Positions 32,560 to 42,174 of a DNA stretch of 64,000 nt are shown here, piece by piece; the first letter of the stretch is position 1, and each line of letters begins with the position of its first letter. The position numbers were made by a program, and so were the translations under genes. This DNA comes from Alteriqipengyuania flavescens. Lineage in GTDB: Bacteria > Pseudomonadota > Alphaproteobacteria > Sphingomonadales > Sphingomonadaceae. The notes beneath the pieces were generated by a model. It did not search any database. It was given only the letters and a program-made list of their open reading frames with translations, and was not told the origin of the DNA. The DNA lies in NCBI RefSeq assembly GCF_030406725.1, contig NZ_CP129107.1:1902501-1966500 (forward strand), in the 5' to 3' direction.

Positions 32560-34773
32560 TTAACCGCCCGTTTCGTCGGACCCGTCGGCTTCCGCATCCG
32601 CGCTGGACCCGTCGAGGCCCTTGGCGGACAGCAGCGCGTCGATCTTCGGATCGCGGCCGCGGAAGTCGCGGTACATCTGGAACAGTTCCTTCGTCCCGCC
32701 CTGGCTCAGCACCGTGGCGCGGTAGTGGTCGCCGTTCGCGCGCGTCAGGCCGCCGTTTTCGCGGAACCACTGGCGGCTGTCGTGGTCCAGCATGCCGGTC
32801 CACAGATAGGCGTAGTAGCCAGCCGAATAACCGCCGGCGAAGATGTGCCGGAAATAGCTTGAGCGATAGCGCGGCGGGACGAGGTCGGTCTCGAGCCCGA
32901 GCTCCGCCAGCGCCTGCGCCTCGTAGGCATCGACTTCGGCCGGCGTGTCGATCGCGGCGGCCTCGGCTGCCGAGAGCGAATGCCATTTCATGTCGAGCAG
33001 GGCGGCGGTCACGGTTTCTCCGTAGCTGTATCCCTGGTTGAACTTGCTCGCCGCCTCGATCTTGTCGATGAGGTCCTGCGGGATCGTCTCGCCCGTTTGG
33101 TAGTGCTTGGCGTAGTTCTGCAGCACTTCGGGCCAGGTCGCCCACATTTCGTGCACCTGACTGGGATATTCCACGAAATCGCGCGCCACCGCCGTGCCGG
33201 ACAGGCTGGCATAGCGCTGGTTGGCGAACAGGCCGTGCACCGCGTGGCCGAATTCGTGGAACATGGTGATGACGTTGTCGAACGATGCCAGCGCGGGCTC
33301 GCCATCGGCCGGCGGAGCGATGTTGAGCACGTTGTAGATGACGGGCTTGGTGCCTGCCATCTTCGACTGCTCGACGAAATTGCTCATCCACGCACCGCCG
33401 CGCTTGTTGTCGCGCTGGAACGGGTCGAAGTAAAACAGGCCGAGCTCGCTGCCGTCTGCATCGTACACGGTGTAGACGCTCACCGTGGGGTGGTAGACGG
33501 GGATATCGCTACGCTTCGTGAAGGTGATGCCGTAGAGCTTTTCGGCCATGAAGAAGACGCCGTCTTCCAGCACGCGGTCGACTTCGAAATAGGGCTTCAC
33601 CGCCTCTTCATCGAGGTCGTAGCGCTCCTTGCGGACCATCTCGGCGTAATAGTCCCAGTCCCACGGGCGGACGGTGAAATCGCCGCCGTCGGCGCGGATG
33701 GCCTGGTTCAGCACGCCCGCCTCGCGCCGCTGCGTGGCGGCCAGCGCCGGGGTCAGCTGGCCCATGAAGTCGAGCGCGGTCTGTGGCTCCTTCGCCATGT
33801 TGTCGTACATCTGGTAGCTCGCCCAGTTGGGCAGGCCGAAGATTTGCGCCTTGCGCGCCCGCAGCGCCGCCTGCTCCGCCAGATTGGCGCGCGTGTCGGT
33901 GCTGCCGCCGCGGTCGGTCCGGCGATAGGAGTTGGTGAACAGCTGCTGGCGCGTGGCGCGCACGTCCAGCGCAGGCATGGACGGCTGCTGCGTGGTGTTC
34001 TGCAGCGGGATGACATAGCCCGACACGCCGCGATCGCGCGCGGCGGCGCGGGCGCTCTCGATCTCGCTTGCGGACAGGCCGGCGAGGGCGGAGGCGTCGG
34101 CCACCACCAGCGCCTGGTCCTTGGTCGCCTGCGTCAGCTTCTGGCTGAAGTCGGTGCTGAGTTCGGACAGGCGCGTGTTGATCTGCTTGATCTCCGCCTT
34201 CTGCCCTTCGTCCAGCAGCGCGCCGGCGTGGACCATTTGTTCGTAGGTTTCTTCCAGCAGGACCGCGTCTTCGGGCGTCATGCTCATCGCGGCGCGGTTG
34301 TCATAGACCGCCTTCACCCGCGCGAAGAGCACGGGGTCGAGGCTGATGTCGCCGTAATGCGCGGCCAGCTTCGGGCTGATCTCCGCATCGATGGCATCGA
34401 GCGTATCGTTGGTGTTGGCCCCCACGACAGCATAGAACACGGCGAGCACGCGGTTCAGCATCTGGCCGCTTTCTTCCAGCGCAACGATGGTGTTGGCAAA
34501 GCTGGGCGCGGCGGGGTTTGCCTTGATCGCCTCAATCTCCGCCTTGTGAATGGCCAGGCCCTGTTCGATCGCGGGCTTGTAGTCGCTGTCGCGGATCGTG
34601 CTGAAATCGGGCGCGTGGAACGGCAGGTTGCTGGGCTGCGCGAAAATGCCGGTGCCTTCGGGAATGTCGGTGGCCATCACCGGGTCGCCGGTGGTTTCAA
34701 GCGGCTCGGTCATGGCGGCGCATCCGGCAAGAAGGGAGGTCGCGGCGATGCCGGCAAGCAGGTGGGATTTCAT
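32560..34773 (-). CDS. M3-family metallopeptidase (peptidyl-dipeptidase Dcp-like), exported lipoprotein
   Basis: A 737-residue zinc peptidase. The M3 motif MFHEFGHAVHGLFANQ is near residues 500-515 and provides two zinc ligands and the catalytic Glu; the further Glu ligand is expected about 25 residues later. The N-terminus KSHLLAGIAATSLLAGCAAM is a lipoprotein signal (LAGC), so the enzyme is in the periplasm. Dcp removes C-terminal dipeptides from short peptides; oligopeptidase A is the close alternative. A short acidic Ser/Asp/Gly tail ends the protein. The gene is divergent from the next one. Confidence 0.92.
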   Translation of the reverse strand: MKSHLLAGIAATSLLAGCAAMTEPLETTGDPVMATDIPEGTGIFAQPSNLPFHAPDFSTIRDSDYKPAIEQGLAIHKAEIEAIKANPAAPSFANTIVALEESGQMLNRVLAVFYAVVGANTNDTLDAIDAEISPKLAAHYGDISLDPVLFARVKAVYDNRAAMSMTPEDAVLLEETYEQMVHAGALLDEGQKAEIKQINTRLSELSTDFSQKLTQATKDQALVVADASALAGLSASEIESARAAARDRGVSGYVIPLQNTTQQPSMPALDVRATRQQLFTNSYRRTDRGGSTDTRANLAEQAALRARKAQIFGLPNWASYQMYDNMAKEPQTALDFMGQLTPALAATQRREAGVLNQAIRADGGDFTVRPWDWDYYAEMVRKERYDLDEEAVKPYFEVDRVLEDGVFFMAEKLYGITFTKRSDIPVYHPTVSVYTVYDADGSELGLFYFDPFQRDNKRGGAWMSNFVEQSKMAGTKPVIYNVLNIAPPADGEPALASFDNVITMFHEFGHAVHGLFANQRYASLSGTAVARDFVEYPSQVHEMWATWPEVLQNYAKHYQTGETIPQDLIDKIEAASKFNQGYSYGETVTAALLDMKWHSLSAAEAAAIDTPAEVDAYEAQALAELGLETDLVPPRYRSSYFRHIFAGGYSAGYYAYLWTGMLDHDSRQWFRENGGLTRANGDHYRATVLSQGGTKELFQMYRDFRGRDPKIDALLSAKGLDGSSADAEADGSDETGG

Positions 34774-34883
34774 GGAGTTCCTTTCGGGAGACTATCCGGT
34801 TGTAGGTGTTTGGCATCGGCGGCGGTTGAACCGCAAATTCGTTGCATTTGCAACCGTCATGGCACCTGCCGCGTTAGGCTGGA

Positions 34884-35180
34884 ATGAACCGCACCGATCT
34901 GGAGGCGCGCTCGTTTGCGCTGACCCGCGAGGACATGCCAGCCGCGGCCTATGCGCGCGGCTGGCCCGTGCGGTTCGACCATTGCTTCCAGCGCATCCTG
35001 TTGGACCACGCGGCTGGCGGGCCGTGGCGCAAAACGATCGCTGCGCCGGCCTATCGCAACGCCACCGACGCGCAGCTGAAGGCGGAGGTGGAGTTGGGTG
35101 AAGAAGCGTTGTCGGGCGAGGCCGACCTGGCCGCGCTTAACCGCCAGTCGCTCGCATGGCGGGGGAAGCTGCGGGACTAG
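34884..35180 (+). CDS. Small conserved protein of unknown function
   Basis: A 98-residue cytoplasmic protein: MNRTDLEARSFALTREDMPA, then YARGWPVRFDHCFQRILLDHA and a C-terminal EALSGEADLAALNRQSLAWRGKLRD. The ARGWPVRFDHCFQRILLDHA and ALNRQSLAWRGK blocks look conserved in sphingomonads as I remember them, and related entries are sometimes labelled acetyltransferases, which the sequence does not support. It is divergent from the M3 peptidase gene, and its 3' end overlaps the convergent lipoprotein gene by 44 bp. Confidence 0.7.
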   Translation: MNRTDLEARSFALTREDMPAAAYARGWPVRFDHCFQRILLDHAAGGPWRKTIAAPAYRNATDAQLKAEVELGEEALSGEADLAALNRQSLAWRGKLRD

Positions 35181-35832
35181 CGGCCGCTTCGGCTGCAGCA
35201 AGCTGCATCGCTTCGGCCAGCGCCTGGTGGTTGATCGTGACGATGCGCGGAGGCCCGGCCTCCCGTTCCACCGCCAGCCACACCGAGCCCAAGTGGAAAT
35301 CGCCGCCTTGTCCGGCGGTTACGGACATTTCCTGCAAGTCGATCTCGGCCAGAGCATCCAGCACTTCGCTGTCGAACACTGTGTTGAACGATACGTCGAG
35401 CGCGCTGGCATCGGCAAGCTCCCGGCGATTGCCCTCGGCATCGATATAAAGCAGCGGCAGGCGGACCTGCTCCATCATTGCCTTGCGGTCGCGCGACAGG
35501 GCCGCCTTTCGAATTTTCGCGATAGCCCTTTCGAACTCGCTCGCCGTAGTGCCGGTGGCACACGAAATCGCGCCGCCGGTCGCGGCATCGAAGCGGCGGT
35601 CGAAGTCGCGGTCGGGGTTGTGTTGCTTTTCCCAGATCAGCAGCAGGCAATCCTCATCGCCTGCCTTGGCGAGCAAGGTCTTGGTGCCCGCCTGGCGCTT
35701 GTCTGGCTTCGGTGCAGGCGCAGCCCTGGCGTCGGGTTGGCGCGGCTCGGCCCGCTGTTCCGCCAGTCCGCATCCGGCCAGCGCCAGCGCGCACAGAAGA
35801 GCCGCCCCGCTACGCTTCGCGCGGGTCGGCAT
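35137..35832 (-). CDS. Lipoprotein of unknown function
   Basis: A 231-residue protein with a lipoprotein signal (RAKRSGAALLCALALAGCGLAEQ, cysteine near residue 19), a Pro/Ala/Arg linker and a globular domain (CLLLIWEKQHNPDRDFDRRFD, AISCATGTTASEFERAIAKIRKA, broken in the middle, and FHLGSVWLAVEREAGPPRIVTINHQAL). I recognise no family. The start at 35832 lies inside the end of the upstream lysozyme gene (23-bp overlap), so the two are probably co-transcribed. The other end overlaps the convergent small gene. Confidence 0.7.
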   Translation of the reverse strand: MPTRAKRSGAALLCALALAGCGLAEQRAEPRQPDARAAPAPKPDKRQAGTKTLLAKAGDEDCLLLIWEKQHNPDRDFDRRFDAATGGAISCATGTTASEFERAIAKIRKAALSRDRKAMMEQVRLPLLYIDAEGNRRELADASALDVSFNTVFDSEVLDALAEIDLQEMSVTAGQGGDFHLGSVWLAVEREAGPPRIVTINHQALAEAMQLAAAEAAASPAASPAMRATGG

Positions 35833-36622
35833 AATCGGCATCCACGAAGATGTTTGCGCGCCTGTCACTGCGGTGCTCGAGGCCCTTGTACGTGTTCCCG
35901 CCGGCATTCGTGTAGTCCAGTTCTTCGGCAATCGCCGGGTAATCGGCGGCATTGATCGCCGCGTTGAGTTGCGGGCTCTTCGCCGACGAGACGTTGCCGA
36001 TGCCGACGTTATACACCAGGTCCACCAGCGCGTCGAATTCATGCTGGTGGAACTTGGTATCGCCCGCCAGCCTGCGCGCACCGACCTCTGCCACGCGAAT
36101 GTCCTTGTCGAGGAAGGCCAGCGCCTGTTCCTTGGTGATCGTGTCGCCGACCCTCAGGCCGTCCGCAGCGGTGACGAGATGGCCCACGCCCACGGTCGGA
36201 TAGCCTGCCACGTCGCGATAGACGGTGTAGCGAACGCCTTCTTCTTCGAGCAGCGCCTCTTTTAGCGCATTGCTCGCGCGCAAGTCATTGGTGTGCTTGC
36301 GCACATTCTCCGCGTCCTGGAACATCGCGTCGCTGACCGGAGCCTGCGCGTTGTGCGTCAGGTCTGCGGGCAACGAGCCGGCTGCAACCGATAGGGCGCC
36401 GACCGCAAGCAGAAGCGAACTCTTGCTGAGCCTCTGGCCCCCGTTGGCAGCCGGTTTGGTGGGCTTGAAACCGGAAAGCAGGGCGGACGGTTCGTCCCGC
36501 ACCCTGCGTAGTGCGATCTTCAGGGTCTCCCGCTTGCTCCGCCTGCGCCTTGCCGTCGCCTTGCCATGCGCGCTGAAAGCGGCATGGTCGGCGGCGAGTT
36601 GGCGGGCGTTTTGCGGGTTCAT
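35810..36622 (-). CDS. GH24 (T4-type) lysozyme with N-terminal anchor
   Basis: A 270-residue muramidase. The catalytic triad pattern E-x8-D-x5-T is intact in EGVRYTVYRDVAGYPTVGVGH near residue 128. Residues 1-70 are basic and charged, followed by a hydrophobic stretch SSLLLAVGALSVAAGSLPA that could be a membrane anchor or signal-arrest sequence. No holin or other phage gene lies nearby, so it may be a domesticated phage lysozyme used for cell wall turnover. It overlaps the downstream lipoprotein gene. Confidence 0.9.
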   Translation of the reverse strand: MNPQNARQLAADHAAFSAHGKATARRRRSKRETLKIALRRVRDEPSALLSGFKPTKPAANGGQRLSKSSLLLAVGALSVAAGSLPADLTHNAQAPVSDAMFQDAENVRKHTNDLRASNALKEALLEEEGVRYTVYRDVAGYPTVGVGHLVTAADGLRVGDTITKEQALAFLDKDIRVAEVGARRLAGDTKFHQHEFDALVDLVYNVGIGNVSSAKSPQLNAAINAADYPAIAEELDYTNAGGNTYKGLEHRSDRRANIFVDADYADPREA

Positions 36623-36828
36623 ATAATTCGTGTTGTCCTTGGATCGTTGCGGGCGACAGGAGAGGGCGTGGCAGGCACGCGGCTTTCAATTCCCCTGTCT
36701 CACCCAACCAACGGATGGGCAGGCCATCGTGTCCACGGTTCAGCGTGCCAGGCACTCGTTTCGTGGCTTGGAAGGTCCCGACGGGCGTGATAATTGCTTC
36801 CCGGTCATTCTGCCTGGGTCGAGCTTCC

Positions 36829-38178
36829 GTGAAATCTACGTCGTTCCGCCGGCTTTGGGCCGGGACATTGCTCGTGTGCGCCGCGGTGCCAGTTTGCGCC
36901 ACCGCACAGGAAACCGGCCCCCAAGCGCCGGAAAGTGTGCAGGTCACGGCGGCCCAGCTGTTCGAATTTGCGGAGCAAGCCAAGGCGCAGGGCGACTTCG
37001 CCACCGCCGCCTCGGCTTACGAGGCGCTGGCGAACGACCCTGACCAGTCGATCCGCAGCGAGGCCCGGTTCCGCCACGCAATCATGCTGGCCGACCGGCA
37101 GGGCCGCTATGCCGATGCCGCGGTCCTGTTCCGCCGGATCCTGGACGACGAGCCCGACCAGGCGCGCGTGCGGCTGGAACTGGCGCGGATGCAGGCGATG
37201 CTGGGCAACCGGGACGAGGCCGCGCGCGAACTCCGCGCCGTGCAGACCGCCGACCTGCCGCCGCAAGTCGCCCGGCAGGTGCGCTTCTACCAGCAGGCAC
37301 TGAGCGGGCGGAAACCCTTTGGCGCGAGCATCGAGCTGGCGCTGGCGCCCGACAGCAACATCAACCGCGCGACCCAGTCCGATACGCTCGGCACTATCAT
37401 CGGCGATTTCGACCTGAGCGAGGATGCGCAGGAAACCAGCGGCATCGGCCTGTCGGCGCGCGCCCAGACCTATGGCCGGATCGGCCTGCGGAACGACACG
37501 GACCTTCTGCTGCGGCTGAGCGGCAGTGGCAGGGCTTATGAAAAGAGCCAGTTCAACGATTATTCCCTGGCGCTGCAGGCGGGGCCGGAGATGGTGCTGG
37601 GCAAGGCGTGGCGGGTCGACCTGGCCGCGCTGGGCGGGCTGCGCTGGTTCGGCGGCGAGCTCTATTCGCGTACGCTCGGCGTAACGTCCACAGTGACTCA
37701 CGCCGTCGATCCGCGCACCCAGCTGCGGCTGCAAGGCAGCGCCACGCAGGAGGACGACCGCCTCAACGACCTGCGCGACGCGCGCCGGGCGCAGCTGTCG
37801 CTCGGCCTCGACCGCGCGTTCTCGCAGCGCAGCGGGGGCGGCGTGCGCCTGTCGGGCGACCGGCGCATGGCGAACGATCCGGGCTACTCCACCGCCAGCG
37901 GAGGGCTCGACCTCTATGCCTTCCGCGAAATCGGCCGCACTACGGCGGTCGTGCGTGGCGGGTACGAGCGGCTGGAGGCGGACCGGCGGCTGTTCCTCTA
38001 CCCCGAACGGCGCAAGGACGACCGCTTCGACATCAGCCTGTCCGGCACCTTCCGCGCCCTGACTTTCGAAGGTCTCGCGCCCCTGTTGCGGGTTTCATAC
38101 GAAAGGAACCTGTCGACAGTCGAGATTTACGATTATCGACGTGTTGCAGCGGAGATCGGGATCACCGCCGCGTTCTGA
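36829..38178 (+). CDS. Slam-type surface lipoprotein assembly modifier (DUF560)
   Basis: A 449-residue outer-membrane protein. After the signal peptide (LWAGTLLVCAAVPVCATAQ) come TPR-like helices (residues 30-135: FEFAEQAKAQGDFATAASAYEAL, quoted in part, and YADAAVLFRRILDDEPDQARVRLELAR), then a beta-barrel from about residue 145 (FGASIELALAPDSNINRAT) ending in a C-terminal phenylalanine. This order matches Slam proteins, which move specific lipoproteins to the cell surface. A decayed TbpB-like gene and an intact TbpB-like lipoprotein gene follow directly. The GTG start at 36829 is chosen because it precedes the signal peptide; the ribosome site is weak. Confidence 0.88.
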   Translation: MKSTSFRRLWAGTLLVCAAVPVCATAQETGPQAPESVQVTAAQLFEFAEQAKAQGDFATAASAYEALANDPDQSIRSEARFRHAIMLADRQGRYADAAVLFRRILDDEPDQARVRLELARMQAMLGNRDEAARELRAVQTADLPPQVARQVRFYQQALSGRKPFGASIELALAPDSNINRATQSDTLGTIIGDFDLSEDAQETSGIGLSARAQTYGRIGLRNDTDLLLRLSGSGRAYEKSQFNDYSLALQAGPEMVLGKAWRVDLAALGGLRWFGGELYSRTLGVTSTVTHAVDPRTQLRLQGSATQEDDRLNDLRDARRAQLSLGLDRAFSQRSGGGVRLSGDRRMANDPGYSTASGGLDLYAFREIGRTTAVVRGGYERLEADRRLFLYPERRKDDRFDISLSGTFRALTFEGLAPLLRVSYERNLSTVEIYDYRRVAAEIGITAAF

Positions 38179-38675
38179 GAGCTGGTTGCGCAGAACCAAT
38201 GGGGCGCGACCAGCGATGTGCCGGTGGTCGCGCCCGCCGCGGCTCCGAGCTATCCTGCGGACGCGGTGAATATCACGGGCTCGCTCAGCCTCCCCCGGCA
38301 ACGCGAATTCGGACGTCCAGTTGCAGGACATCCAGATCGCTTACGATCCTTCGGACGGCCGCTACACCGTCAGACGGGGCGATGTGACGAGCGAATTCCG
38401 CAACGCCCCGTTGCTGGATTCGACGACGCCGAACGTCATCGTCGCCGAGTTCATCAATAATATTGCCGGCGGGCACGATCGGCACCCTGTCGGGCAACGA
38501 ATTGCAGGAAGCGCAGCTTCTCGCGGCGGGCAATCCCGTCGGCACGATCTTCGGCTTCGTGTTCGGTCCGGGCGCAGCCGAGGTGGGCGGCGGCTTCTCG
38601 ATCGACATCGAGGATTCCTCGCGCCCCGGCCACCAGCTCGACCTGAAGGGGATCTGGGTCGGCAAGAAGGACTGA
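38179..38675 (+). pseudogene. Remnant of a TbpB-like Slam cargo gene
   Basis: Recognisable coding fragments lie in three different frames. Near 38330-38460 the sequence reads QLQDIQIAYDPSDGRYTVRRGD and ALLDSTTPNVIVAEFIN-like peptide. From about 38463 a shifted frame reads GTIFGFVFGPGAAEVGGGFSID and ends LKGIWVGKKD before a stop at 38673-38675. That ending matches the C-terminus of the intact cargo downstream (FYGPAADELGGAFDL ... INGVFVGERN). At least two frameshifts and the missing N-terminal part and lipobox mark it as a dead copy directly behind the Slam gene. Confidence 0.75.
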
Positions 38676-38817
38676 AGTCACGGCGCGGTGGCGGGGTAGT
38701 GCTCCGCCGCCGCACGTGCATTTTGTCTATTCCCGAGTCCTTTAAAGCGTAGTATTTGCAAGTCGTCGCCCGTGTCGATGGGACGTTGCGGTGTCGACTG
38801 GGGGATACGCTTTCATC

Positions 38818-41448
38818 ATGTCCAAGTTTCGTCTGGCCGCGCAGGCCTCGATCTGCGCCGTAACCATGGTCCTGTCCGCTTGCGGCGGTGGTGGCGGAGG
38901 GGTGGGCAGCACGCCGCGCCCGCCTAGCCCGTCGCCGAGCCCCAGTCCTTCGCCGAGCCCCAGTCCTTCGCCGAGCCCCAGTCCGAGCCCGTCTCCGAGC
39001 CCGAGTCCTTCGCCCACGCCATCGCCAAGCCCGACCCCTACACCTTCGCCCACGCCGCCGCCGACCTCGCTCGACGGCCTCAACCAGTCCGTAAGTTTCC
39101 AGGGCACCGCGCGCAGCGGGGTGGGGACTTATCCCAAGTCCGGCGCAACGCCGACCTTTGCCCTGCGCCAGGGTGCAGCCAGCCTCGCCTTCGACGCGGC
39201 AAGCGGATCATGGACGATCACCGCCAACGGCAAGACGCTGACCTTCACCTCCGCCGATTTCGATGCGAGCCAGAGCAATTCCTCGATCGCGACGTACCGC
39301 AAGGGGGATGGCACCACGACCGACTTCCTCAGCATCACGCGCGACGGGCAGAGCGGCAATTTCACCTATAAATACGTCGGCAGCGCCTTCTGGCAGCGGA
39401 TCGTCGACGGCACGAACAGCGTGGAAGGAAGTTTCGACGCTTTCGTCTTCGGCTTCCCCACCGCCAACACGGCGATCCCCACCGGCGGGGCGTTCTACGA
39501 CATCACCGTCACCGGCGCGCTCGGCCTGCAGGACAACCTGTATGGCTACACCGGGGAGGGCGAAATGATCGTCGACTTCGGCAACGGCGGCCTGTTCTTC
39601 GATGCGTTGATTCCGGACAGCGCAAACGGCCCGGCCACCTTGCAAGGCAGCGGCCGGATCACCAGCGGCGTGAACGAATTTTTCGGAACGCTCGCCCTCA
39701 TATCCTCCGAAAACTTTGCCGGCACCTTCAGCGGCCAGTTCTTCGGGCCGAGTGCGCAGGAAGTGGGCGCGACCTACCAGGCGCAGCGGGCAAGCGACGG
39801 TGCCATCACGGTCGGCACGATCATGGGCCGTTCCACCGGCGCGGGCGGTGGCAACACCAGCTTCGCAAACCTGACCAGCGGTCAGTTTTTCAACGGCGAG
39901 GCGCGCTATGTCGAGTTCGACGCCAACGGAAAGAGCGGCCCTGCCACCATCACCGGCAGCGGCGAGGCGGACTTCCGCGTCGGCTACACGACCCAGCAGG
40001 GCGGCCTCTACCACTTCTTCCGCCCGCAGCGCACGGTCGCCAAGTTCATGCCCGATGACAGCGGTCCGCAAACCCTTATCCAGGCATATGCCGGAAGCTT
40101 CCAGTCCGACAGTTCCCAGGGCTGGCTGCAGTATGGCTACATGGATTACATCTCGCCCGGGCGGTGGGTGTACAAGGACGGCGACAATTACCGCTTCGAC
40201 GAATTCATCTTCGGCTTCGACACCAGCGCCGCCAACCTGCCTACGGGCGAAGCGGGCTACCGTGTCGACCTCGGCGGCACGGCCTTCCTGAGTGGGCAGA
40301 CTCCGTTCGCGCTGACCGGGCAGGGTTCCATCGCGGTCGATTTCGCAAGCGGTATGCTCAACGGCAGCGGCGCCATTCGCAATTACGATACGTTTGCGAC
40401 CATCGGCACCTGGAACGGGTCCGGCGCCATCGGATCGGGGACGAGCGATTTTGCCGGTGCCTGGAACGTGACCGGTGAGAACGGCGCGCCCGACATGACA
40501 GGAGACTGGTCCGGCGGCCTCTTCGGTCCGGCAGCAGAGGAAATCGGCGCGACCTACAGCGCGTCGGCCGCCGACGGCTCGCGGATCGCCGGCGTCATCT
40601 ACGGTGACCGTGACGATGGCGTCATCGCCGCCGGAACGCCGCTGGCCGATCTAACCACCAGGACCACTTTCGATCTCTCGCCGACTGCCACGCGGGAAGA
40701 TCGCGGCGGTGGCGAATATTCGCTTTCGCGGGGCTCGACGCTGGTAACCTACGACCCCGCGACGGACACCTACTCCATCGCGAAAGACCCCAATGCGGGG
40801 AATTTCGGGTACGATTCCATGGATGTCCAGTTCTCGGAAACCCGCCGTGTCGATGCGGAAAGCAGCGACAGCTATATCGTCTACCGCAAGAACGGAGACG
40901 AACTGCGGGTGCTGAATTTCCGCAGCGACAATCCCGTCATCGATCTCACCTACGTCACTTTTGCCGAAGTCACGCAGCGCACAACGGACTTCGGCGGCAA
41001 CGCGTTGACCAATCGCTACTGGTCGGTCTGGGGTGACCGCACACCCGATGGCAACATGCCGCGGTCCGGTTCCGCAAGTTACAGCGGCGTGGTGGCCGGG
41101 GGCGGTTACGTACAGAACTATTCCAACGATGCCCGCATTTACGGCACGCTCGATATGACGGTGCGCTTCGGCGATTCGTCGTTCCTCGCCTCCATGGGGC
41201 TGGTCGCGGCCGATCGCGACGGGACGCTTGCCAATATGCAACTGGGTACCTTCGATTTCGAAGGCAACTTGTTCAATGCGCAGTTCAGCGGAGCGCGCAA
41301 CGACACCGAATATTCCTATTCGATCGACGGCTGGTTCTATGGTCCGGCCGCCGACGAATTGGGCGGTGCATTCGACCTACGCCGCGACAACGCGACCGAC
41401 CTGCCCGGGATCGACATCAACGGCGTGTTCGTCGGCGAGCGCAACTGA
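38818..41448 (+). CDS. Large TbpB-like surface lipoprotein, probable Slam cargo
   Basis: An 876-residue lipoprotein: the signal ends VLSACGGGGGG, with the lipidated cysteine at residue 22. Residues 33-85 are a low-complexity Ser/Pro/Thr linker that could span the envelope. The remainder has three beta-rich units, each closing with an F(F/Y)GP-A-E-GA/GG motif: FFGPSAQEVGATY, LFGPAAEEIGATY and FYGPAADELGGAF. This is the signature of transferrin-binding-protein-like lipoproteins. It lies after a Slam gene and a decayed relative, so surface display is likely. The ligand is unknown. ATG at 38818 follows a GGGGGA. Confidence 0.87.
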   Translation: MSKFRLAAQASICAVTMVLSACGGGGGGVGSTPRPPSPSPSPSPSPSPSPSPSPSPSPSPSPSPSPTPSPSPTPTPSPTPPPTSLDGLNQSVSFQGTARSGVGTYPKSGATPTFALRQGAASLAFDAASGSWTITANGKTLTFTSADFDASQSNSSIATYRKGDGTTTDFLSITRDGQSGNFTYKYVGSAFWQRIVDGTNSVEGSFDAFVFGFPTANTAIPTGGAFYDITVTGALGLQDNLYGYTGEGEMIVDFGNGGLFFDALIPDSANGPATLQGSGRITSGVNEFFGTLALISSENFAGTFSGQFFGPSAQEVGATYQAQRASDGAITVGTIMGRSTGAGGGNTSFANLTSGQFFNGEARYVEFDANGKSGPATITGSGEADFRVGYTTQQGGLYHFFRPQRTVAKFMPDDSGPQTLIQAYAGSFQSDSSQGWLQYGYMDYISPGRWVYKDGDNYRFDEFIFGFDTSAANLPTGEAGYRVDLGGTAFLSGQTPFALTGQGSIAVDFASGMLNGSGAIRNYDTFATIGTWNGSGAIGSGTSDFAGAWNVTGENGAPDMTGDWSGGLFGPAAEEIGATYSASAADGSRIAGVIYGDRDDGVIAAGTPLADLTTRTTFDLSPTATREDRGGGEYSLSRGSTLVTYDPATDTYSIAKDPNAGNFGYDSMDVQFSETRRVDAESSDSYIVYRKNGDELRVLNFRSDNPVIDLTYVTFAEVTQRTTDFGGNALTNRYWSVWGDRTPDGNMPRSGSASYSGVVAGGGYVQNYSNDARIYGTLDMTVRFGDSSFLASMGLVAADRDGTLANMQLGTFDFEGNLFNAQFSGARNDTEYSYSIDGWFYGPAADELGGAFDLRRDNATDLPGIDINGVFVGERN
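38923..39060 (+). repeat. Ser/Pro-coding tandem repeat
   Basis: Short direct repeats built on AGCCCCAGTCCTTCGCCG and shorter variants encode the SPSP linker of the surface lipoprotein. The unit is 6 bases (Ser-Pro), grouped into 18-base near-copies. Such tracts can vary in length by slippage without changing frame, so linker length may differ between strains. Confidence 0.85.
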
Positions 41449-41484
41449 CCTGCGCCGTGCGTCCGTTTGCGGGTGGCCTTGGGG

Positions 41485-42012
41485 TCAGTCGCAGCGGACG
41501 AAGCGGCGGACCGGATCGGTGCGGGAAGTGCGGTAGCGCACCGCTCTATCGCCCTCCAGCGCCAGGTAAATGACCTGCGGCGTGCGCTGGTCGCCATAGG
41601 TGTCGAGATAATCGATGGCGATGGAATTGCCGTCCACCTCCACGCGTCGCACCGGGCCGCCGTTCTCGAAATACTGCACGCGGTCGGCCGTCACATCCAC
41701 ATTCTGGAACGTGGGCTCGTAATCGTAGTCTTCGGCGCAGGCCTGCCGGTCGGGCGCGAAGGTACCGCGGAAGCGGGCGGGGACGGTGGTGAGTGTGCCG
41801 GTCTTTCCGGCATCGACCGCCGCCGGGCTGTCCGACACAGTTGCGGTCTTGGCAGACGGGCCGTCGTTACCCGGATCGCCCTTGGTATCCCGGGTGTCAT
41901 CGGCGGCGATGCTGTCGCCATTCCCGTCCGTGGCCGCAGCTTGGTCGCCGGAGCATGCGGCGACAAGAGCGAAGACAGCGATGATGAAGGTGCTGGATAT
42001 GGGGCGTGCCAT
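41485..42012 (-). CDS. Small lipoprotein of unknown function
   Basis: A 175-residue lipoprotein: STFIIAVFALVAACSGDQ contains the lipobox (VAAC, cysteine near residue 20). A disordered Asp/Ala/Thr-rich stretch follows (residues 23-75), then a compact domain with RFRGTFAPDRQACAEDYDYEP and VEVDGNSIAIDYLD, ending RTDPVRRFVRCD with a final cysteine. I cannot name the family. It is divergent from uvrA, so its promoter region is shared with the SOS-type uvrA promoter. Confidence 0.75.
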   Translation of the reverse strand: MARPISSTFIIAVFALVAACSGDQAAATDGNGDSIAADDTRDTKGDPGNDGPSAKTATVSDSPAAVDAGKTGTLTTVPARFRGTFAPDRQACAEDYDYEPTFQNVDVTADRVQYFENGGPVRRVEVDGNSIAIDYLDTYGDQRTPQVIYLALEGDRAVRYRTSRTDPVRRFVRCD

Positions 42013-42174
42013 AGTGCCAGAACCGAGGCCAGCATCGTCGGTTCCGTTGTATGGCGGCGCAACCTTAGCGCTCGTGAAGTGAGGAAGCGCCGCCACCAAG
42101 TTGTTTTTCCCTTCCGAAATCCCACATGTCCGGAACGCCTTTCGCGCTGGTCCGCTCATCGGGCAGGGCCGCGC

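Noticed and set aside
38923-39060. Possible CRISPR-like array
   Set aside because: The repeats are 6-18 bp, contiguous without spacers, and encode a Ser/Pro linker.
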